DNA of 64,000 bases from Bradyrhizobium xenonodulans (GCF_027594865.1 NZ_CP089391.1:5424501-5488500); one strand, 5' to 3'. Counted from the first letter of the stretch, positions 29,533 to 39,987 are shown. The notes: generated by a model from the letters alone, not told the origin. Translations and numbers: made by a program.

Positions 29533-31290
29533 CTATGCGGTTCGCAGCGAAGCCGGCCTGGGGTAGTCGACGAAGCGGTTGCCTTCAGCGTATTCGCTCT
29601 CGCCGAGATAGGGAAACTGGTCGTTGATGGGGCGCCCCATCTCGAGCTTCGGTTCGATCAGCGTATGCTCGCTCAGCATCACGTCGATGACGATCGGCCC
29701 GCTAGTGAACAATCCCGGCTCGATCTGTTCGAGTCGCTCGATTCGGGCATAGCGCAGCCCATAGGCCGCAGCCAACGCCCCGAAATCGGGAAAGCTCAGG
29801 CCATCGCGCGAGGCGTTGTAGCGGCCCTGCATGTAGCTGTCCTGGAACTGCTTGATGATCCCATACGATCCGTTGTTCATGACGATGATCGCGATATCCA
29901 GATTGTTGTGCCGAACAGTCTGAAGCTCCTGGATATTGAGATGAAAGCCGCCATCCCCGTTGTAGGAAATGACCTGCCGATCCGGACGGTCGATCTTGGC
30001 CCCGATCGCTGCCGGCAGCGCATAGCCCATCGGCGAGTTGCCACCCGGATTGAACAAGGTATGCCGCTTCACCTTGAAGGCCTGGTAGAGCCAGCAGACG
30101 GCGGCGCCGGTATCGCCAATGACGATCGCGTCCTCCGCAATGATCTCGTTGACACGACTAATGACGTCGTAGGGTGACAGCGAATTCAGCCGCGCAGCCG
30201 ACGTGCTGACTTCCTTGTGGTAATAGCGCTGCTTCATTGTCGCGACGTAGTCGCCCCACTCCGGATCGAGCGGCCGAACATCGAGCTCGCGCAAGGCCTC
30301 CGGCAGCAGAGCGAAATCAAGATGGCTGGTGCGATAGCCGTCGTTGCGATATTTCGCCAGCTCCTCGACGTCGACGTCGACGACATGGACGATGGCACCC
30401 GCAGCAAATTGCTTCGTGTTGCCCGAGCGTTGACGATTATCCAGCCGGCTACCGAGCACCAGCACGGTATCGGCGTTCTGCAAGACGAAATTCGCGCCGC
30501 GATTTCCGTAAACACCGATCTGCCCAACGAAGCCGGGCTGATCGTGATCGAAGTAGCTCAGGCCGGCCCAGCTCGAGACAAACGGCAGGCCGGTTTGGCG
30601 CAGCCAGGTCGCCACCTCCCGCTCGACGCCGGCAAGGCCAATCCCCGCCCCCCAGAGAACCACAGGCCGTTTCGCCTCGGCCAACGTCTGCCTGAGGTCC
30701 GAGAGCACCTTCGCCGGCTCCTCGGCCGTCACGGGCCCCTTGGACGGCAGCAATATGTCGTCTCCGGCCTCAGCCTGCTGAACGTCCATGGGAACATCGA
30801 TCAGGACGGGGCCCATCCGGCCGGACGTTGCGATCGCGTAGGCCTTGGCCAGTTCCTCGCGCAGTTCGGCCGCGCTTCTGACCATGGTCGCATACTTCGT
30901 GACCGGCCGGACCATTTCCACGATCCTGGTCTCCTGGAACCCGGCCTGACGGACATTGGCGCCGTGAAACGTGCTGCTCTCGCGCTGATTCACCTGACCG
31001 GTGATGTGCAGGGAGGGTATGGAATCGAAATGGGACGTGGCGATGCCCGTGATGAGGTTGGTTGCCCCGGGCCCGGACGTCGCCATGGTCACGCCGACCT
31101 TGCGATTGACACGCCACAGCGCATCAGCCGCCATCGCGGCTCCCTGCTCGTGCTGGAAGCAGGTGTAGTGAAGCCCCCGATGCTGAGCGACCGCATCGAT
31201 CATGAATGCGCAGGCGCCGCCAGTCAGGAGAAAAACCCGATCGCTTCCGACCCGAGAGAGGAACTCCGCGATGTATTGTGCTCCATTCAT
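29533..31290 (-). CDS. thiamine-diphosphate-dependent enzyme, acetolactate-synthase-like (YerE-like candidate)
   Basis: A 585-residue three-domain ThDP protein. The catalytic glutamate is in YTCFQHEQGAAMAADAL (about residue 50), MATSGPGATNLITGIA follows, the central domain is WGAGIGLAGVE-type, and the ThDP motif begins SYNGDGGFHLNIQELQTV and ends NN about 28 residues later. It resembles IlvB, but branched-chain amino acid genes and a regulatory subunit are absent. It sits among CDP-sugar genes, 14 bases after rfbH. In yersiniose synthesis YerE adds a two-carbon unit from pyruvate to a CDP-3,6-dideoxy-4-ketosugar, and I infer the same type of reaction here. Confidence 0.8.
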   Translation of the reverse strand: MNGAQYIAEFLSRVGSDRVFLLTGGACAFMIDAVAQHRGLHYTCFQHEQGAAMAADALWRVNRKVGVTMATSGPGATNLITGIATSHFDSIPSLHITGQVNQRESSTFHGANVRQAGFQETRIVEMVRPVTKYATMVRSAAELREELAKAYAIATSGRMGPVLIDVPMDVQQAEAGDDILLPSKGPVTAEEPAKVLSDLRQTLAEAKRPVVLWGAGIGLAGVEREVATWLRQTGLPFVSSWAGLSYFDHDQPGFVGQIGVYGNRGANFVLQNADTVLVLGSRLDNRQRSGNTKQFAAGAIVHVVDVDVEELAKYRNDGYRTSHLDFALLPEALRELDVRPLDPEWGDYVATMKQRYYHKEVSTSAARLNSLSPYDVISRVNEIIAEDAIVIGDTGAAVCWLYQAFKVKRHTLFNPGGNSPMGYALPAAIGAKIDRPDRQVISYNGDGGFHLNIQELQTVRHNNLDIAIIVMNNGSYGIIKQFQDSYMQGRYNASRDGLSFPDFGALAAAYGLRYARIERLEQIEPGLFTSGPIVIDVMLSEHTLIEPKLEMGRPINDQFPYLGESEYAEGNRFVDYPRPASLRTA

Positions 31291-31304
31291 CGTGTCATTC
31301 CCAA

Positions 31305-32663
31305 CTAGACGCCACGCGCCTGGGCGACACAGAAGTCGCGGATCACCTCGACGACGTAGCCGATGTGCTCGTCGCCAAGCCCCGGATAGACGCCGACCCA
31401 GAAGGTCTGGTTCATGATCGTGTCGCTGTTGGCGAGCGATCCGTGAACCCGAAAATTGCGGCCTGTCATATAAGGCTGCCGCACCAGATTGCCGCCGAAC
31501 AACAGGCGCGTGCCGATGCCAAGGTCGTTCAGGTGCCGTACGATCGCGTCACGCTTGAACGGCGCGGCTTCACGAACGGTCAACACGAATCCGAACCAGG
31601 ACGGCTCGCTGTTCGGCGTGGGCTCCGGCAAAATGAAGAACTCTTCGAGCGGCTTCAATCCACTCTTCAGGAGATCGAAATTCCTTCGTCGGTCAGCAAT
31701 GAAGCCTTCGAGATGCTCGAGCTGGGAAACACCGACTGCCGCCTGCATGTCGGTAATCTTCAGATTGAAGCCGAGATGGCTGTAGATGTATTTGTGGTCA
31801 TATCCGTGAGGCAATTCGCCGAGCTGCCAATCGAACCGGCGCTGGCAAGTGTTGTCCTTTCCGGGTTCGCAATAGCAATCGCGTCCCCAGTCACGAAACG
31901 TCTCCATGGCGCGACGTAACGCCGGGTGACTTGTGAAAACTGCGCCGCCCTCGCCCATCGTGATGTGGTGAGCCGGGTAGAAGCTCAGTGTGCCGATATC
32001 CCCGAAGGTGCCCACATGACGGCCCGCAAACGTCGCACCGAGCGCGTCGCAACAATCTTCGATCAGCCACAATTTGTGCCGCTTGGCGATATCGGCGATC
32101 TTGCCGACATCGAAGGGGTTGCCGAGCGTGTGTGCCACCATGATCGCGCGCGTGTTCGGCGTGATCGCCTCCTCGACCAGTTCCGGGATGATGTTGTAGG
32201 TCGGAATGTCGACATCGACGAACACCGGAACCATGCCCTGCGTCATTGCAGGATTGACCGTCGTCGGAAATCCCGTCGCTGCGGTGATCACCTCGCTTCC
32301 CGCCGGAACCTGCCGTTCGCGGAGCAAGGGCGAGGTCAGTGCCGAGAAGGCAACGAGATTGGCCGAAGACCCCGAATTGACCGTCATGGCGTAGCGGACA
32401 CCCACCCGCTTGGCCAGCTTCTGCTGGAACTCCTCATTGAAGCGACCCGTGGTCAGCCAGAAGTCCAGCGCCGAATCAACCAGCGACTTGACGTCGCTTG
32501 AATCGAACACCCGCCCCGACACGGGCACCGGAGACTGCCCGGCGACGAATGGCTTGGATGCATGCGCGATGGCGGAGTATTCCTCCACCAGTTCCATGAT
32601 CGAGGCCCTGATATCTTGAAGGTTTCTTTGGCCCGATCGAGCAGATGCTGGCGTCAATTTCAT
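31305..32663 (-). CDS. rfbH: CDP-4-dehydro-6-deoxyglucose 3-dehydrase (RfbH/DdhC, E1)
   Basis: A 452-residue DegT-fold enzyme in which the usual PLP lysine is histidine: [15 protein letters not shown]. This is diagnostic of the PMP-dependent 3-dehydrase E1. The [2Fe-2S] cysteines are visible: [12 protein letters not shown] and, further on, [16 protein letters not shown] (C-x-C and C). The enzyme removes the 3-hydroxyl of CDP-4-keto-6-deoxyglucose with electrons from a flavin/iron-sulfur reductase (DdhD/E3), which is not in this window. It lies between the CDP-glucose dehydratase and the ThDP enzyme genes in one operon. Confidence 0.94.
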   Translation of the reverse strand: MKLTPASARSGQRNLQDIRASIMELVEEYSAIAHASKPFVAGQSPVPVSGRVFDSSDVKSLVDSALDFWLTTGRFNEEFQQKLAKRVGVRYAMTVNSGSSANLVAFSALTSPLLRERQVPAGSEVITAATGFPTTVNPAMTQGMVPVFVDVDIPTYNIIPELVEEAITPNTRAIMVAHTLGNPFDVGKIADIAKRHKLWLIEDCCDALGATFAGRHVGTFGDIGTLSFYPAHHITMGEGGAVFTSHPALRRAMETFRDWGRDCYCEPGKDNTCQRRFDWQLGELPHGYDHKYIYSHLGFNLKITDMQAAVGVSQLEHLEGFIADRRRNFDLLKSGLKPLEEFFILPEPTPNSEPSWFGFVLTVREAAPFKRDAIVRHLNDLGIGTRLLFGGNLVRQPYMTGRNFRVHGSLANSDTIMNQTFWVGVYPGLGDEHIGYVVEVIRDFCVAQARGV

Positions 32664-32717
32664 GAGATTTGCTTGGCGTTGACCCGCGACGACCTGACCG
32701 CGAGATGGTTTGGATGC

Positions 32718-33809
32718 CTACTGCGCTGCGCCGTTCGATACGGCGCCATGCAGTACGCGTTCGAGCTGTTCGAGCGAGACGCGACGAAGGTCCTGACCGC
32801 GCTGGAGCGCCTTGTACCAGTCGACGGTGAGAGCCAGCCCCTGCGACAGATCGAGACGCGGTGTCCAGTTTAGTCGCTCGCGGGCCCGTTCGCAATCGAG
32901 CCTGAGATAGGCGGCCTCGTGCGGGTGCGGACCGGCATCGGCGGTCCAGCGCGCACCGTCGCCCCACAGCGCGATCAGACGTTCGACCACGGTTCCGACC
33001 GGCACCTCGCTCGCGGCATCGGGCCCGAAATTCCAGCCGCCGATGAAACCTTCATCGTTCGCCAGCCGCTCGACCAGTCTGAGATAGCCGAGCACCGGAT
33101 CGAGTGCGTGCTGCCAGGGCCGCACCGAATCGGGATTGCGGATGCGCAAGGTCTCGCCGGCGAGGAAAGCCTGCATCGCATCGGGCACCAGGCGGTCGCG
33201 CGCCCAGTCGCCGCCGCCGAACACGTTGCCGGCGCGCGCCGTCGCGACACGCGCCGCGCCCGGCACGTTGAAGAAGCTGCGCCGATAGGAGTGCGTCACG
33301 AGTTCGGCGCAGGCCTTGCTGTTGCTGTAGGGATCGTCGCCGCCGAGACGGTCGCCTTCGCGGAAGGCCGCACCTGCGCCGTTGTTCTCGTAGCACTTGT
33401 CGCTGGTGACGTTCAGGATCACCTGCACTGAACGCAGCCGACGTGCCGCCTCCAGCACATGCACCGTGCCCATCACGTTGGTGGCAAATGTCTCGACCGG
33501 CTCCTGATAGGACGGGCGCACCAGCGCTTGCGCGGCCATGTGGATGACGATGTCAGGCTCGGCCTCCGCCATCGCGGCGCGCAAGGCCGGGAGATCGCGA
33601 ATGTCGGCGATGCGGTGCTTGATGTCGTCGGCGATGCGCGCCGTCACGAACAGCGCGGATTGATGCGTCGGCTCGAGCGCATAGCCGTAGACTTCGGCTC
33701 CCATACGGCGCAGCAGCAACGAGGCCCATGCGCCCTTGAAGCCGGTGTGCCCGGTCAGAAAGACCTTCTTGCCGCGCCAGAATGCCGGGTCCGTCACCAG
33801 ATCCTCCAT
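32718..33809 (-). CDS. rfbG: CDP-glucose 4,6-dehydratase (RfbG/DdhB)
   Basis: About 363 residues from the ATG at 33809; a GTG at 33830 is in frame and sits nearly on top of a GGAGGA, so the start is uncertain. FWRGKKVFLTGHTGFKGAWASLLL is the hallmark N-terminal NAD-binding block of CDP-glucose dehydratases. HMAAQALVRPSYQEPVETFATNVMG and NVTSDKCYENNG followed by DPYSNSKACAELV hold the catalytic Y-x3-K. It makes CDP-4-keto-6-deoxyglucose for RfbH. The 5' end overlaps the cytidylyltransferase gene. Confidence 0.94.
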   Translation of the reverse strand: MEDLVTDPAFWRGKKVFLTGHTGFKGAWASLLLRRMGAEVYGYALEPTHQSALFVTARIADDIKHRIADIRDLPALRAAMAEAEPDIVIHMAAQALVRPSYQEPVETFATNVMGTVHVLEAARRLRSVQVILNVTSDKCYENNGAGAAFREGDRLGGDDPYSNSKACAELVTHSYRRSFFNVPGAARVATARAGNVFGGGDWARDRLVPDAMQAFLAGETLRIRNPDSVRPWQHALDPVLGYLRLVERLANDEGFIGGWNFGPDAASEVPVGTVVERLIALWGDGARWTADAGPHPHEAAYLRLDCERARERLNWTPRLDLSQGLALTVDWYKALQRGQDLRRVSLEQLERVLHGAVSNGAAQ

Positions 33810-34564
33810 TTGGCGCGCCTGTTGGCCCACTCCTCCTCGAGGAAATTGCGATCGCGCAGGGAATCCATCGGATGCCAGAAGCCGGGATGCACATAGGCGC
33901 GCAGATCGTCGCTGCGGGCGAGCTGCTCCATCGGCTCGCGCTCCCAGATCGTCTTGTCGCCTGCGATCAGCTCGCCGACCACGGGCGACAGCAGGAAGAA
34001 GCCGCCATTGATCCAGCCACCGTCGTCATTCGGCTTTTCCTCGAAATTGACGACCCTGTCGTCCTCGATCGTGACTGCGCCGAACCGCTTGGCGGGGCGC
34101 ACCACCGAGACAGTCGCCTTGCGGCCATGCCTCTTGTGAAAGGCGACCTCGGCGGCGAGGTCGATGTCGGCGACACCATCGCCATAGGTCAACGCAAAGA
34201 ACGGCTCATCGGCGACGTAAGGCAGCACCCGCTTCAGCCGGCCGCCGGTCTGGGTGTCCTCGCCGGTGTCGACCAGCGTGACCCGCCAGGGCTCGGCGGT
34301 TTCACGATGCACCTCCATCCGGTTCTCGGCGAGATGGAAGGTCACGTCGGACATGTGCAGGAAGTAATTCGCGAAATACTCCTTGATCATGTAGCCCTTA
34401 TAGCCGAGGCAGATCACGAAATCATTGAAGCCGTAATGGCTGTAGATCTTCATGATGTGCCACAGGATGGGCCGGCCGCCGATTTCGACCATCGGCTTCG
34501 GCCGCGTGCTGGTCTCCTCCGAAATTCGGGTTCCCAGTCCTCCGGCGAGAATTACGACTTTCAT
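33794..34564 (-). CDS. rfbF: glucose-1-phosphate cytidylyltransferase (RfbF/DdhA)
   Basis: A 256-residue nucleotidyltransferase. The start MKVVILAGGLGTRISEETSTRPKPM has the G-G-L-G-T-R nucleotide loop and the catalytic lysine in RPKP; IGGRPILWHIMKIYSHYG is typical of the CTP-specific RfbF group. The enzyme makes CDP-glucose from CTP and glucose 1-phosphate, the entry to 3,6-dideoxyhexoses. It is first in the minus-strand operon and diverges from the UDP-xylose synthase gene across 221 bases of relatively A+T-rich sequence that must hold both promoters. Confidence 0.94.
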   Translation of the reverse strand: MKVVILAGGLGTRISEETSTRPKPMVEIGGRPILWHIMKIYSHYGFNDFVICLGYKGYMIKEYFANYFLHMSDVTFHLAENRMEVHRETAEPWRVTLVDTGEDTQTGGRLKRVLPYVADEPFFALTYGDGVADIDLAAEVAFHKRHGRKATVSVVRPAKRFGAVTIEDDRVVNFEEKPNDDGGWINGGFFLLSPVVGELIAGDKTIWEREPMEQLARSDDLRAYVHPGFWHPMDSLRDRNFLEEEWANRRAKWRIW

Positions 34565-34785
34565 TCAGTTGGCTCCGAATGGGGACTCCCATCCCTCCTG
34601 CATACCCGATGGCTTCTATACGAACCGGAAACGGCTGGAAAATCACCGGACGCAACCTGGGAAATATCCAGAGGTAATATATTACTTAGCGTACCCCTAT
34701 TGGCCTTTCCACCCGTAGTCGATACCACTGCCCGCCGAAGGCAAGCACCGGACGAGACCGTCCCGAGACCCAGCTGGAACCGATA

Positions 34786-35748
<963 letters not shown>

Positions 35749-35793
35749 TCCCGCTCGCAACTCACCTCGTCCGCAAGCGAGCCCGCTTCCGCC

Positions 35794-37113
35794 ATGAGCG
35801 CACCGTCCGTCTTCATCAGAGACCTGCGAGCCCGACTGGACTCCAGGGTCTTGGACTCGAAGCCCGCGCTTGCGGTCCTGGTGCTGCTGCACAGCGCCGT
35901 CACCTGCCTGTCGCTGATCAAGGTCGCGACCTTCCAGTCCTACATCCACTTCAGCGGCGAGCGTGTCTGGATCGCGGTCGGCATTGCGGTCGCCTTCTCG
36001 GTCGTCTCGCTGCTGTTCGCCGCCGCCCGCTTCAGCTTCGGCTATTTCGCCGCCTTCTATTTCTACACGATGATCCTGGGCTTCCTGTGGATCGACGTCT
36101 TCTCGGAATACAGCTATCCGCGATTGCTCGCCGGGTTCTCGGCGGCGCTGTCGCTGGTGTTCTTCCTGCTGCCCGCGCTGTTCGTCAGGGCGCCGTTCCG
36201 GCAACTCGTCGTGCTGTCGAATGCGCATTTCGAGCATTTGCTCACGCTGATCCTGGTGATTTCCGTCGCGACCATCGCCGCGGCATCAACCTACAATTTC
36301 CGCCTGGTCGCGATCGCGCACATCTACGACTACCGCGACGCGCTCGAATTTCCGGGAGCGGTGCGTTATCTCACGGGCTGGGTTTCGAGCACGCTGCTGC
36401 CGTTCGCCTTCGCCTGCTACTGGCTGCTCGGCCATCCCAAGCGCGCCGGCCTGGTGCTGGTCCTGCTCCTGCTGTTCTACCCGATCACACTGACGAAGTT
36501 CGCGTTCTTCACGCCGGCCTGGCTGATCGCGCTCGCGGTGCTGTCGCGCTTTCTGGAGGCGAGGACCTCGGTCATCGCATCGATCTTCGTTCCGATGCTG
36601 CTCGGCCTCGTCTTGATCGCCCTCACCAGCGCCTCCCTCACCAGCGTCCCCGGCAGATATTTCGACCTCGTCAACATCCGGATGATGGCGACGGCGTCGA
36701 GCGCGCTCGACATCTACAACCATTTCTTCGCGAGCCACCCGACGACCTGGTTCTGCCAGATCTCCGTCCTCAAGCCGCTGACGCAGTGCCCCTACCAGGA
36801 GCCGCTGGCGGTGGTGATGCAGAACACCTACGGCTTCGGCAATCTGAATGCGTCGCTGTTTGCGACCGAAGGGGTCGCCTCCGTCGGGCTTTATCTCGCG
36901 CCCCTGACCGCGCTCGCAGCGGGTCTCGTGCTGGCGGTCGGCAACCGCGCCTCCGCGGGACTTCCGCCCCGCTTCGTGCTGATGTCCTCGGGCGTGCTGC
37001 CGCATGTCCTGCTCAACGTGCCGCTCTCGGTCGCCATGCTCACCCACGGCACCGCGCTCCTGTTCCTGCTCTGGTACGTGATGCCCCGCAACCTGTTCGA
37101 ACCGAAACCGTGA
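35794..37113 (+). CDS. polysaccharide polymerase-like polytopic membrane protein
   Basis: A 439-residue protein with about ten membrane segments (for instance LAVLVLLHSAVTCLSLIKVA, VWIAVGIAVAFSVVSLLFAA, GLVLVLLLLFYPITLTKFAFF). A large loop between residues about 285 and 355 contains FFASHPTTWFCQISVLKPLTQCPYQEPLAVVMQNTYGFGNLNASLFATEG. A long periplasmic loop with the pattern NxxG...ATEG near the end fits Wzy-type polymerases. No named motif proves it. It follows UXS and is four bases before a glycosyltransferase. Confidence 0.65.
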   Translation: MSAPSVFIRDLRARLDSRVLDSKPALAVLVLLHSAVTCLSLIKVATFQSYIHFSGERVWIAVGIAVAFSVVSLLFAAARFSFGYFAAFYFYTMILGFLWIDVFSEYSYPRLLAGFSAALSLVFFLLPALFVRAPFRQLVVLSNAHFEHLLTLILVISVATIAAASTYNFRLVAIAHIYDYRDALEFPGAVRYLTGWVSSTLLPFAFACYWLLGHPKRAGLVLVLLLLFYPITLTKFAFFTPAWLIALAVLSRFLEARTSVIASIFVPMLLGLVLIALTSASLTSVPGRYFDLVNIRMMATASSALDIYNHFFASHPTTWFCQISVLKPLTQCPYQEPLAVVMQNTYGFGNLNASLFATEGVASVGLYLAPLTALAAGLVLAVGNRASAGLPPRFVLMSSGVLPHVLLNVPLSVAMLTHGTALLFLLWYVMPRNLFEPKP

Positions 37114-37117
37114 CGCC

Positions 37118-38296
37118 GTGCGCATCCTGATCCTCAATGCCGACTATCCGCGTTTCCTCGCCTGGCTCTACCGGCGCCATCCCGGCCTGGAGAACGAGTC
37201 TTACGCGGCACAGATGGCGGCGCGGAACGCCAGCCTGTTCGGGGTTGCCGATTTCTACTCGCGCAATTTTGCAGGGCTCGGGCACGTCGCTGCCGACATC
37301 CATGTCAACAATCCCTGGATGCGGGCGGCCTGGGCGCGCGAGCACGGCCTTGTCGTCGCTGAACCATCGCCGCCAGGCACGCCCGCCGCGCGCGATGCCG
37401 TTCCCGGCTGGCTGCAACGCGCCGTCGCGCCGTTCAAGCCGGTGCTGCGGCCGCTCGCGCGCAAGGTCGGGCTCAGCCCGCGGCTCGATGCGGAGGCCGA
37501 AAAAATCCTGCTGGCGCAGGTCGAGGACTTCAAACCCGATCTCGTCCTCAACCAGGATCTGTTTCACGTCGACACGCGCCTGGCGCGCCGGATCAAGCAG
37601 ATCGGCCGCCCGATCCTGATCGGCCAGGTCGGCATCTCGCCCTCGCGCGGCGAGGATTGGTCGGTCTACGACCTCATGATCTCGCAGATGGCCGCGGTGG
37701 TGGATTTCTTCCGCCAGCACAACGCGCGCGCCGAGGTGGTCCATCTCGCCTTCGAGCCCGGGATCCTCGACGTCCTGCCTGCGCCGCCAGCGCAGAATTT
37801 CGACGTCACCTTCGTCGGCGCGGTGTCGGCCGATCACCAGCTCCGCGTCGCGCAGCTCGAGGCGGTGGCGCGGCGCTACGACCTGAAACTGTTCGGCAGC
37901 GGCCTGCACTCCCTTCCCGCCTCCTCGCCGCTGCATCGCTGCTACCAGGGCGAGGTCTGGGGCGTGGAGATGTACCAGGCGCTGCGCGCCTCGCGCGTCA
38001 CGCTCAACTCGCACATCGACATGGCCGGCCGCGAGGCCGGCAACGCGCGGCTGTTCGAAGCGACCGGCGTCGGCGCATTCCTGCTCACCGACTTCAAGGA
38101 CAATCTGCACACGCTGTTCGAGCCCGCGCGCGAGGTCGCAGCGTGGCGCACCGTCGAGGACTGCCTTGCGCACATCGAGCACTATCTCGGCGACGAGGCG
38201 GCGCGCAGGTCCATCGCCATGGCGGGACAGACCAGAACATTTGCCGCTCACACGTTCCACCGGCGCGTCGAAGAAATCCTGGCTTTCGTCGGTTAA
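37118..38296 (+). CDS. GT-B glycosyltransferase, CgeB/Glyco_trans_1_2-like
   Basis: A 392-residue protein starting at GTG 37118, four bases after the preceding gene. The N-terminal half (RILILNADYPRFLAWLYRR, then PDLVLNQDLFHVDTRLARRI) has an alternating Rossmann-like pattern. The C-terminal half has VTFVGAVSADHQLRVAQLEAVARR, LKLFGSGL, and the donor-binding block EMYQALRASRVTLNSHIDMAGREAGNARLFEATGVGAFLLTDFKDNLHTLFEPAREVAAWRT. This is the domain of CgeB-type spore/flagellar and maturation glycosyltransferases. The sugar transferred is unknown. Confidence 0.82.
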   Translation: MRILILNADYPRFLAWLYRRHPGLENESYAAQMAARNASLFGVADFYSRNFAGLGHVAADIHVNNPWMRAAWAREHGLVVAEPSPPGTPAARDAVPGWLQRAVAPFKPVLRPLARKVGLSPRLDAEAEKILLAQVEDFKPDLVLNQDLFHVDTRLARRIKQIGRPILIGQVGISPSRGEDWSVYDLMISQMAAVVDFFRQHNARAEVVHLAFEPGILDVLPAPPAQNFDVTFVGAVSADHQLRVAQLEAVARRYDLKLFGSGLHSLPASSPLHRCYQGEVWGVEMYQALRASRVTLNSHIDMAGREAGNARLFEATGVGAFLLTDFKDNLHTLFEPAREVAAWRTVEDCLAHIEHYLGDEAARRSIAMAGQTRTFAAHTFHRRVEEILAFVG

Positions 38297-38343
38297 ATCC
38301 CGCTCGCGGGCATACCATTCGTCATATTCGGTCCGCCCTTGAC

Positions 38344-38380
38344 GGTCCCGGCCAAAATGGCCAAAGTGTTCGACGGGACC
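38344..38380 (+). promoter_or_regulatory. candidate structured leader before the cupin operon
   Basis: In the 126-base gap between two plus-strand genes, GGTCCCG (38344-38350) pairs exactly with CGGGACC (38374-38380). A small inner hairpin GGCC-AAAAT-GGCC lies at 38350-38362. The structure lies 43 bases before the cupin start. It could be a terminator of the preceding gene or a leader element, and no run of T follows directly. Only the inverted repeat is observed; the function is a guess. Confidence 0.3.
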
Positions 38381-38422
38381 GCTATCTCACTCTAATTACA
38401 GCATTTTTTGTCGAGGCTCAGG

Positions 38423-38869
38423 ATGGACCACGTCGAACATGTTCGATTCGGCGACCAGCTCTACGCGATCATCGTGCGCGCCTCGTTCCGCGAGCCGGGT
38501 ATCCATTTCTTTTCGACGCCGGAACTGTCGCAGCAGCTCGCCTATATGAGCCATCCGAAGGGCAAGAGCATCGAGCCGCATCGCCACAACAAGGTGACGC
38601 GCGAGGTGCACTACACCCAGGAAGTGCTGCTGATCCAGAAGGGCAAGCTCCAGGTCGACTTCTACACCGTCGAGGAAAAATATCTCGAAAGCCGCGTGCT
38701 CGGTGCCGGCGACATCATCCTGCTGTGCAGCGGTGCCCACGGCTTCCACGTGCTCGAGCCGCTCGAGATGTTCGAGGTCAAGCAAGGCCCCTATTCCGGC
38801 GAGGCCGACAAGACCCGGTTCGCCGAAGTTGCTCCGTCCGAAATCCGGATCAAGGGTCCGGGCCTGTGA
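38423..38869 (+). CDS. cupin-fold protein of sugar-nucleotide type
   Basis: A 148-residue protein from ATG 38423 (an upstream TTG at 38408 is possible). The single cupin domain shows SIEPHRHNKVTREVHYTQEVLLIQKGKLQVDFY: histidines and a glutamate spaced as in metal-binding cupin motif 1. It then has ILLCSGAHGFHVLEPLEMFEVKQGPY as motif 2. Cupins in such islands are commonly sugar 3,4-ketoisomerases (FdtA/WxcM type) or epimerases. The order cupin then DegT aminotransferase is exactly that of ketoisomerase-aminotransferase pairs making 3-amino sugars, but the usual FdtA signature is not obvious here. It overlaps the aminotransferase by four bases. Confidence 0.75.
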   Translation: MDHVEHVRFGDQLYAIIVRASFREPGIHFFSTPELSQQLAYMSHPKGKSIEPHRHNKVTREVHYTQEVLLIQKGKLQVDFYTVEEKYLESRVLGAGDIILLCSGAHGFHVLEPLEMFEVKQGPYSGEADKTRFAEVAPSEIRIKGPGL

Positions 38870-39987
38870 GTACGCCGTTCATTCCCGTCAACACGCCGCT
38901 GCTCGACGGCAACGAAGCCGACTATCTCGCCGAATGCATCCGCACTGGATGGATCTCTTCGGAGGGACCGTTCATCAAGCGCTTCGAGCAGGCGATGGCC
39001 GAGGCCGCGGGACGTCGTCACGGCGTTGCCGTGACCAACGGCTCGGTCGGGCTCGACATCGCCGTCCACGCGCTCGGGCTCGAGCAGGGCTCCGAGGTCA
39101 TCATCCCGACCTTCACGATCATCAGCTGCGCCAGCGCCATTGTGCGCGCCGGCCTCGTGCCGGTCGGAGTCGACTGCGATGCCGCGACCTGGAACATGAC
39201 GGCCGCGGGCGTCGAAGCCGCGATCACGCCGCGGACGCGCGCGATCATGCTGGTCCACATCTACGGCCTGCCGGTCGATCTCGATCCGATCCTCGCGCTC
39301 GCCCGCAAGCACGATCTGAAGGTGATCGAGGACGCCGCGGAGATGCACGGCCAAACCTATCGCGGCAAACCCTGCGGCGGCTTCGGCGACGTCTCGACCT
39401 TCAGCTTCTATCCCAACAAGCATGTCACGACCGGTGAAGGCGGCATGATCCTCACCGACGACGACGCGCTCGCCGACCGCGTGCAGAGCCTGCGCAACCT
39501 CTGCTTCCAGCCGCAGCAGCGTTTCGTCCACGAGGAGTTCGGCTGGAACGCGCGCATGACCAACCTGCAAGCCGCGCTCGGCGTTGCCCAGGTCGAGCGC
39601 CTGCCGCGCACGGTCGAGATCAAGCGCCGGGTCGGCCGGCTCTATGACGAACATCTCGCGGGCCTCAACAGCATCCGCCGCCCGGTCGCCCGCACCTCCT
39701 ATGCCGACAACATCTACTGGGTCTACGGCATCGTGCTCGGCGACGACGTGCCGTTCGACGCCAAGGAAGCGATGCGTCGCCTCGGCGAGAAGGGCATCGG
39801 GACGCGGCCGTTCTTCTGGTGCATGCACGAGCAGCCGGTGCTGCGCCGGATGGGCCTGATGCGCGACGAAGGCCATCCGAACGCGGAATACATTGCCCGC
39901 CGCGGTTTTTACCTGCCGAGCGGGCTTGCCTTGACCGACGACGAGATCGCTCGCTCCGCCCAGGCGCTGAAGGAGATTTTGGCGTGA
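38866..39987 (+). CDS. DegT/DnrJ/EryC1 sugar aminotransferase
   Basis: A 373-residue PLP enzyme starting at GTG 38866, which overlaps the cupin stop (GTGA); the frame is open much further upstream but there runs through other genes. FIPVNTPLLDGNEADYLAECIRTGWISSEGPF is the family start, VIEDAAEMHG binds the PLP ring, and the lysine is in TFSFYPNKHVTTGEGGM. It most resembles perosamine-synthase-like and 4-amino-4,6-dideoxy sugar transaminases. A partner that makes the 4-keto (or 3-keto) sugar is not next to it. CDP-4-keto-6-deoxyglucose from rfbG or an outside GDP-sugar are possible substrates. Confidence 0.88.
   Translation: MSTPFIPVNTPLLDGNEADYLAECIRTGWISSEGPFIKRFEQAMAEAAGRRHGVAVTNGSVGLDIAVHALGLEQGSEVIIPTFTIISCASAIVRAGLVPVGVDCDAATWNMTAAGVEAAITPRTRAIMLVHIYGLPVDLDPILALARKHDLKVIEDAAEMHGQTYRGKPCGGFGDVSTFSFYPNKHVTTGEGGMILTDDDALADRVQSLRNLCFQPQQRFVHEEFGWNARMTNLQAALGVAQVERLPRTVEIKRRVGRLYDEHLAGLNSIRRPVARTSYADNIYWVYGIVLGDDVPFDAKEAMRRLGEKGIGTRPFFWCMHEQPVLRRMGLMRDEGHPNAEYIARRGFYLPSGLALTDDEIARSAQALKEILA

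Noticed and set aside
29533..31290. Annotation as acetolactate synthase for branched-chain amino acids
   Set aside because: No regulatory subunit or ilv genes beside it; it is embedded in a CDP-sugar operon, so a sugar-directed role is more likely.
37657..38865. Upstream extension of the aminotransferase frame
   Set aside because: It crosses the glycosyltransferase and cupin genes in another frame; GTG 38866 overlapping the cupin stop is the real start.
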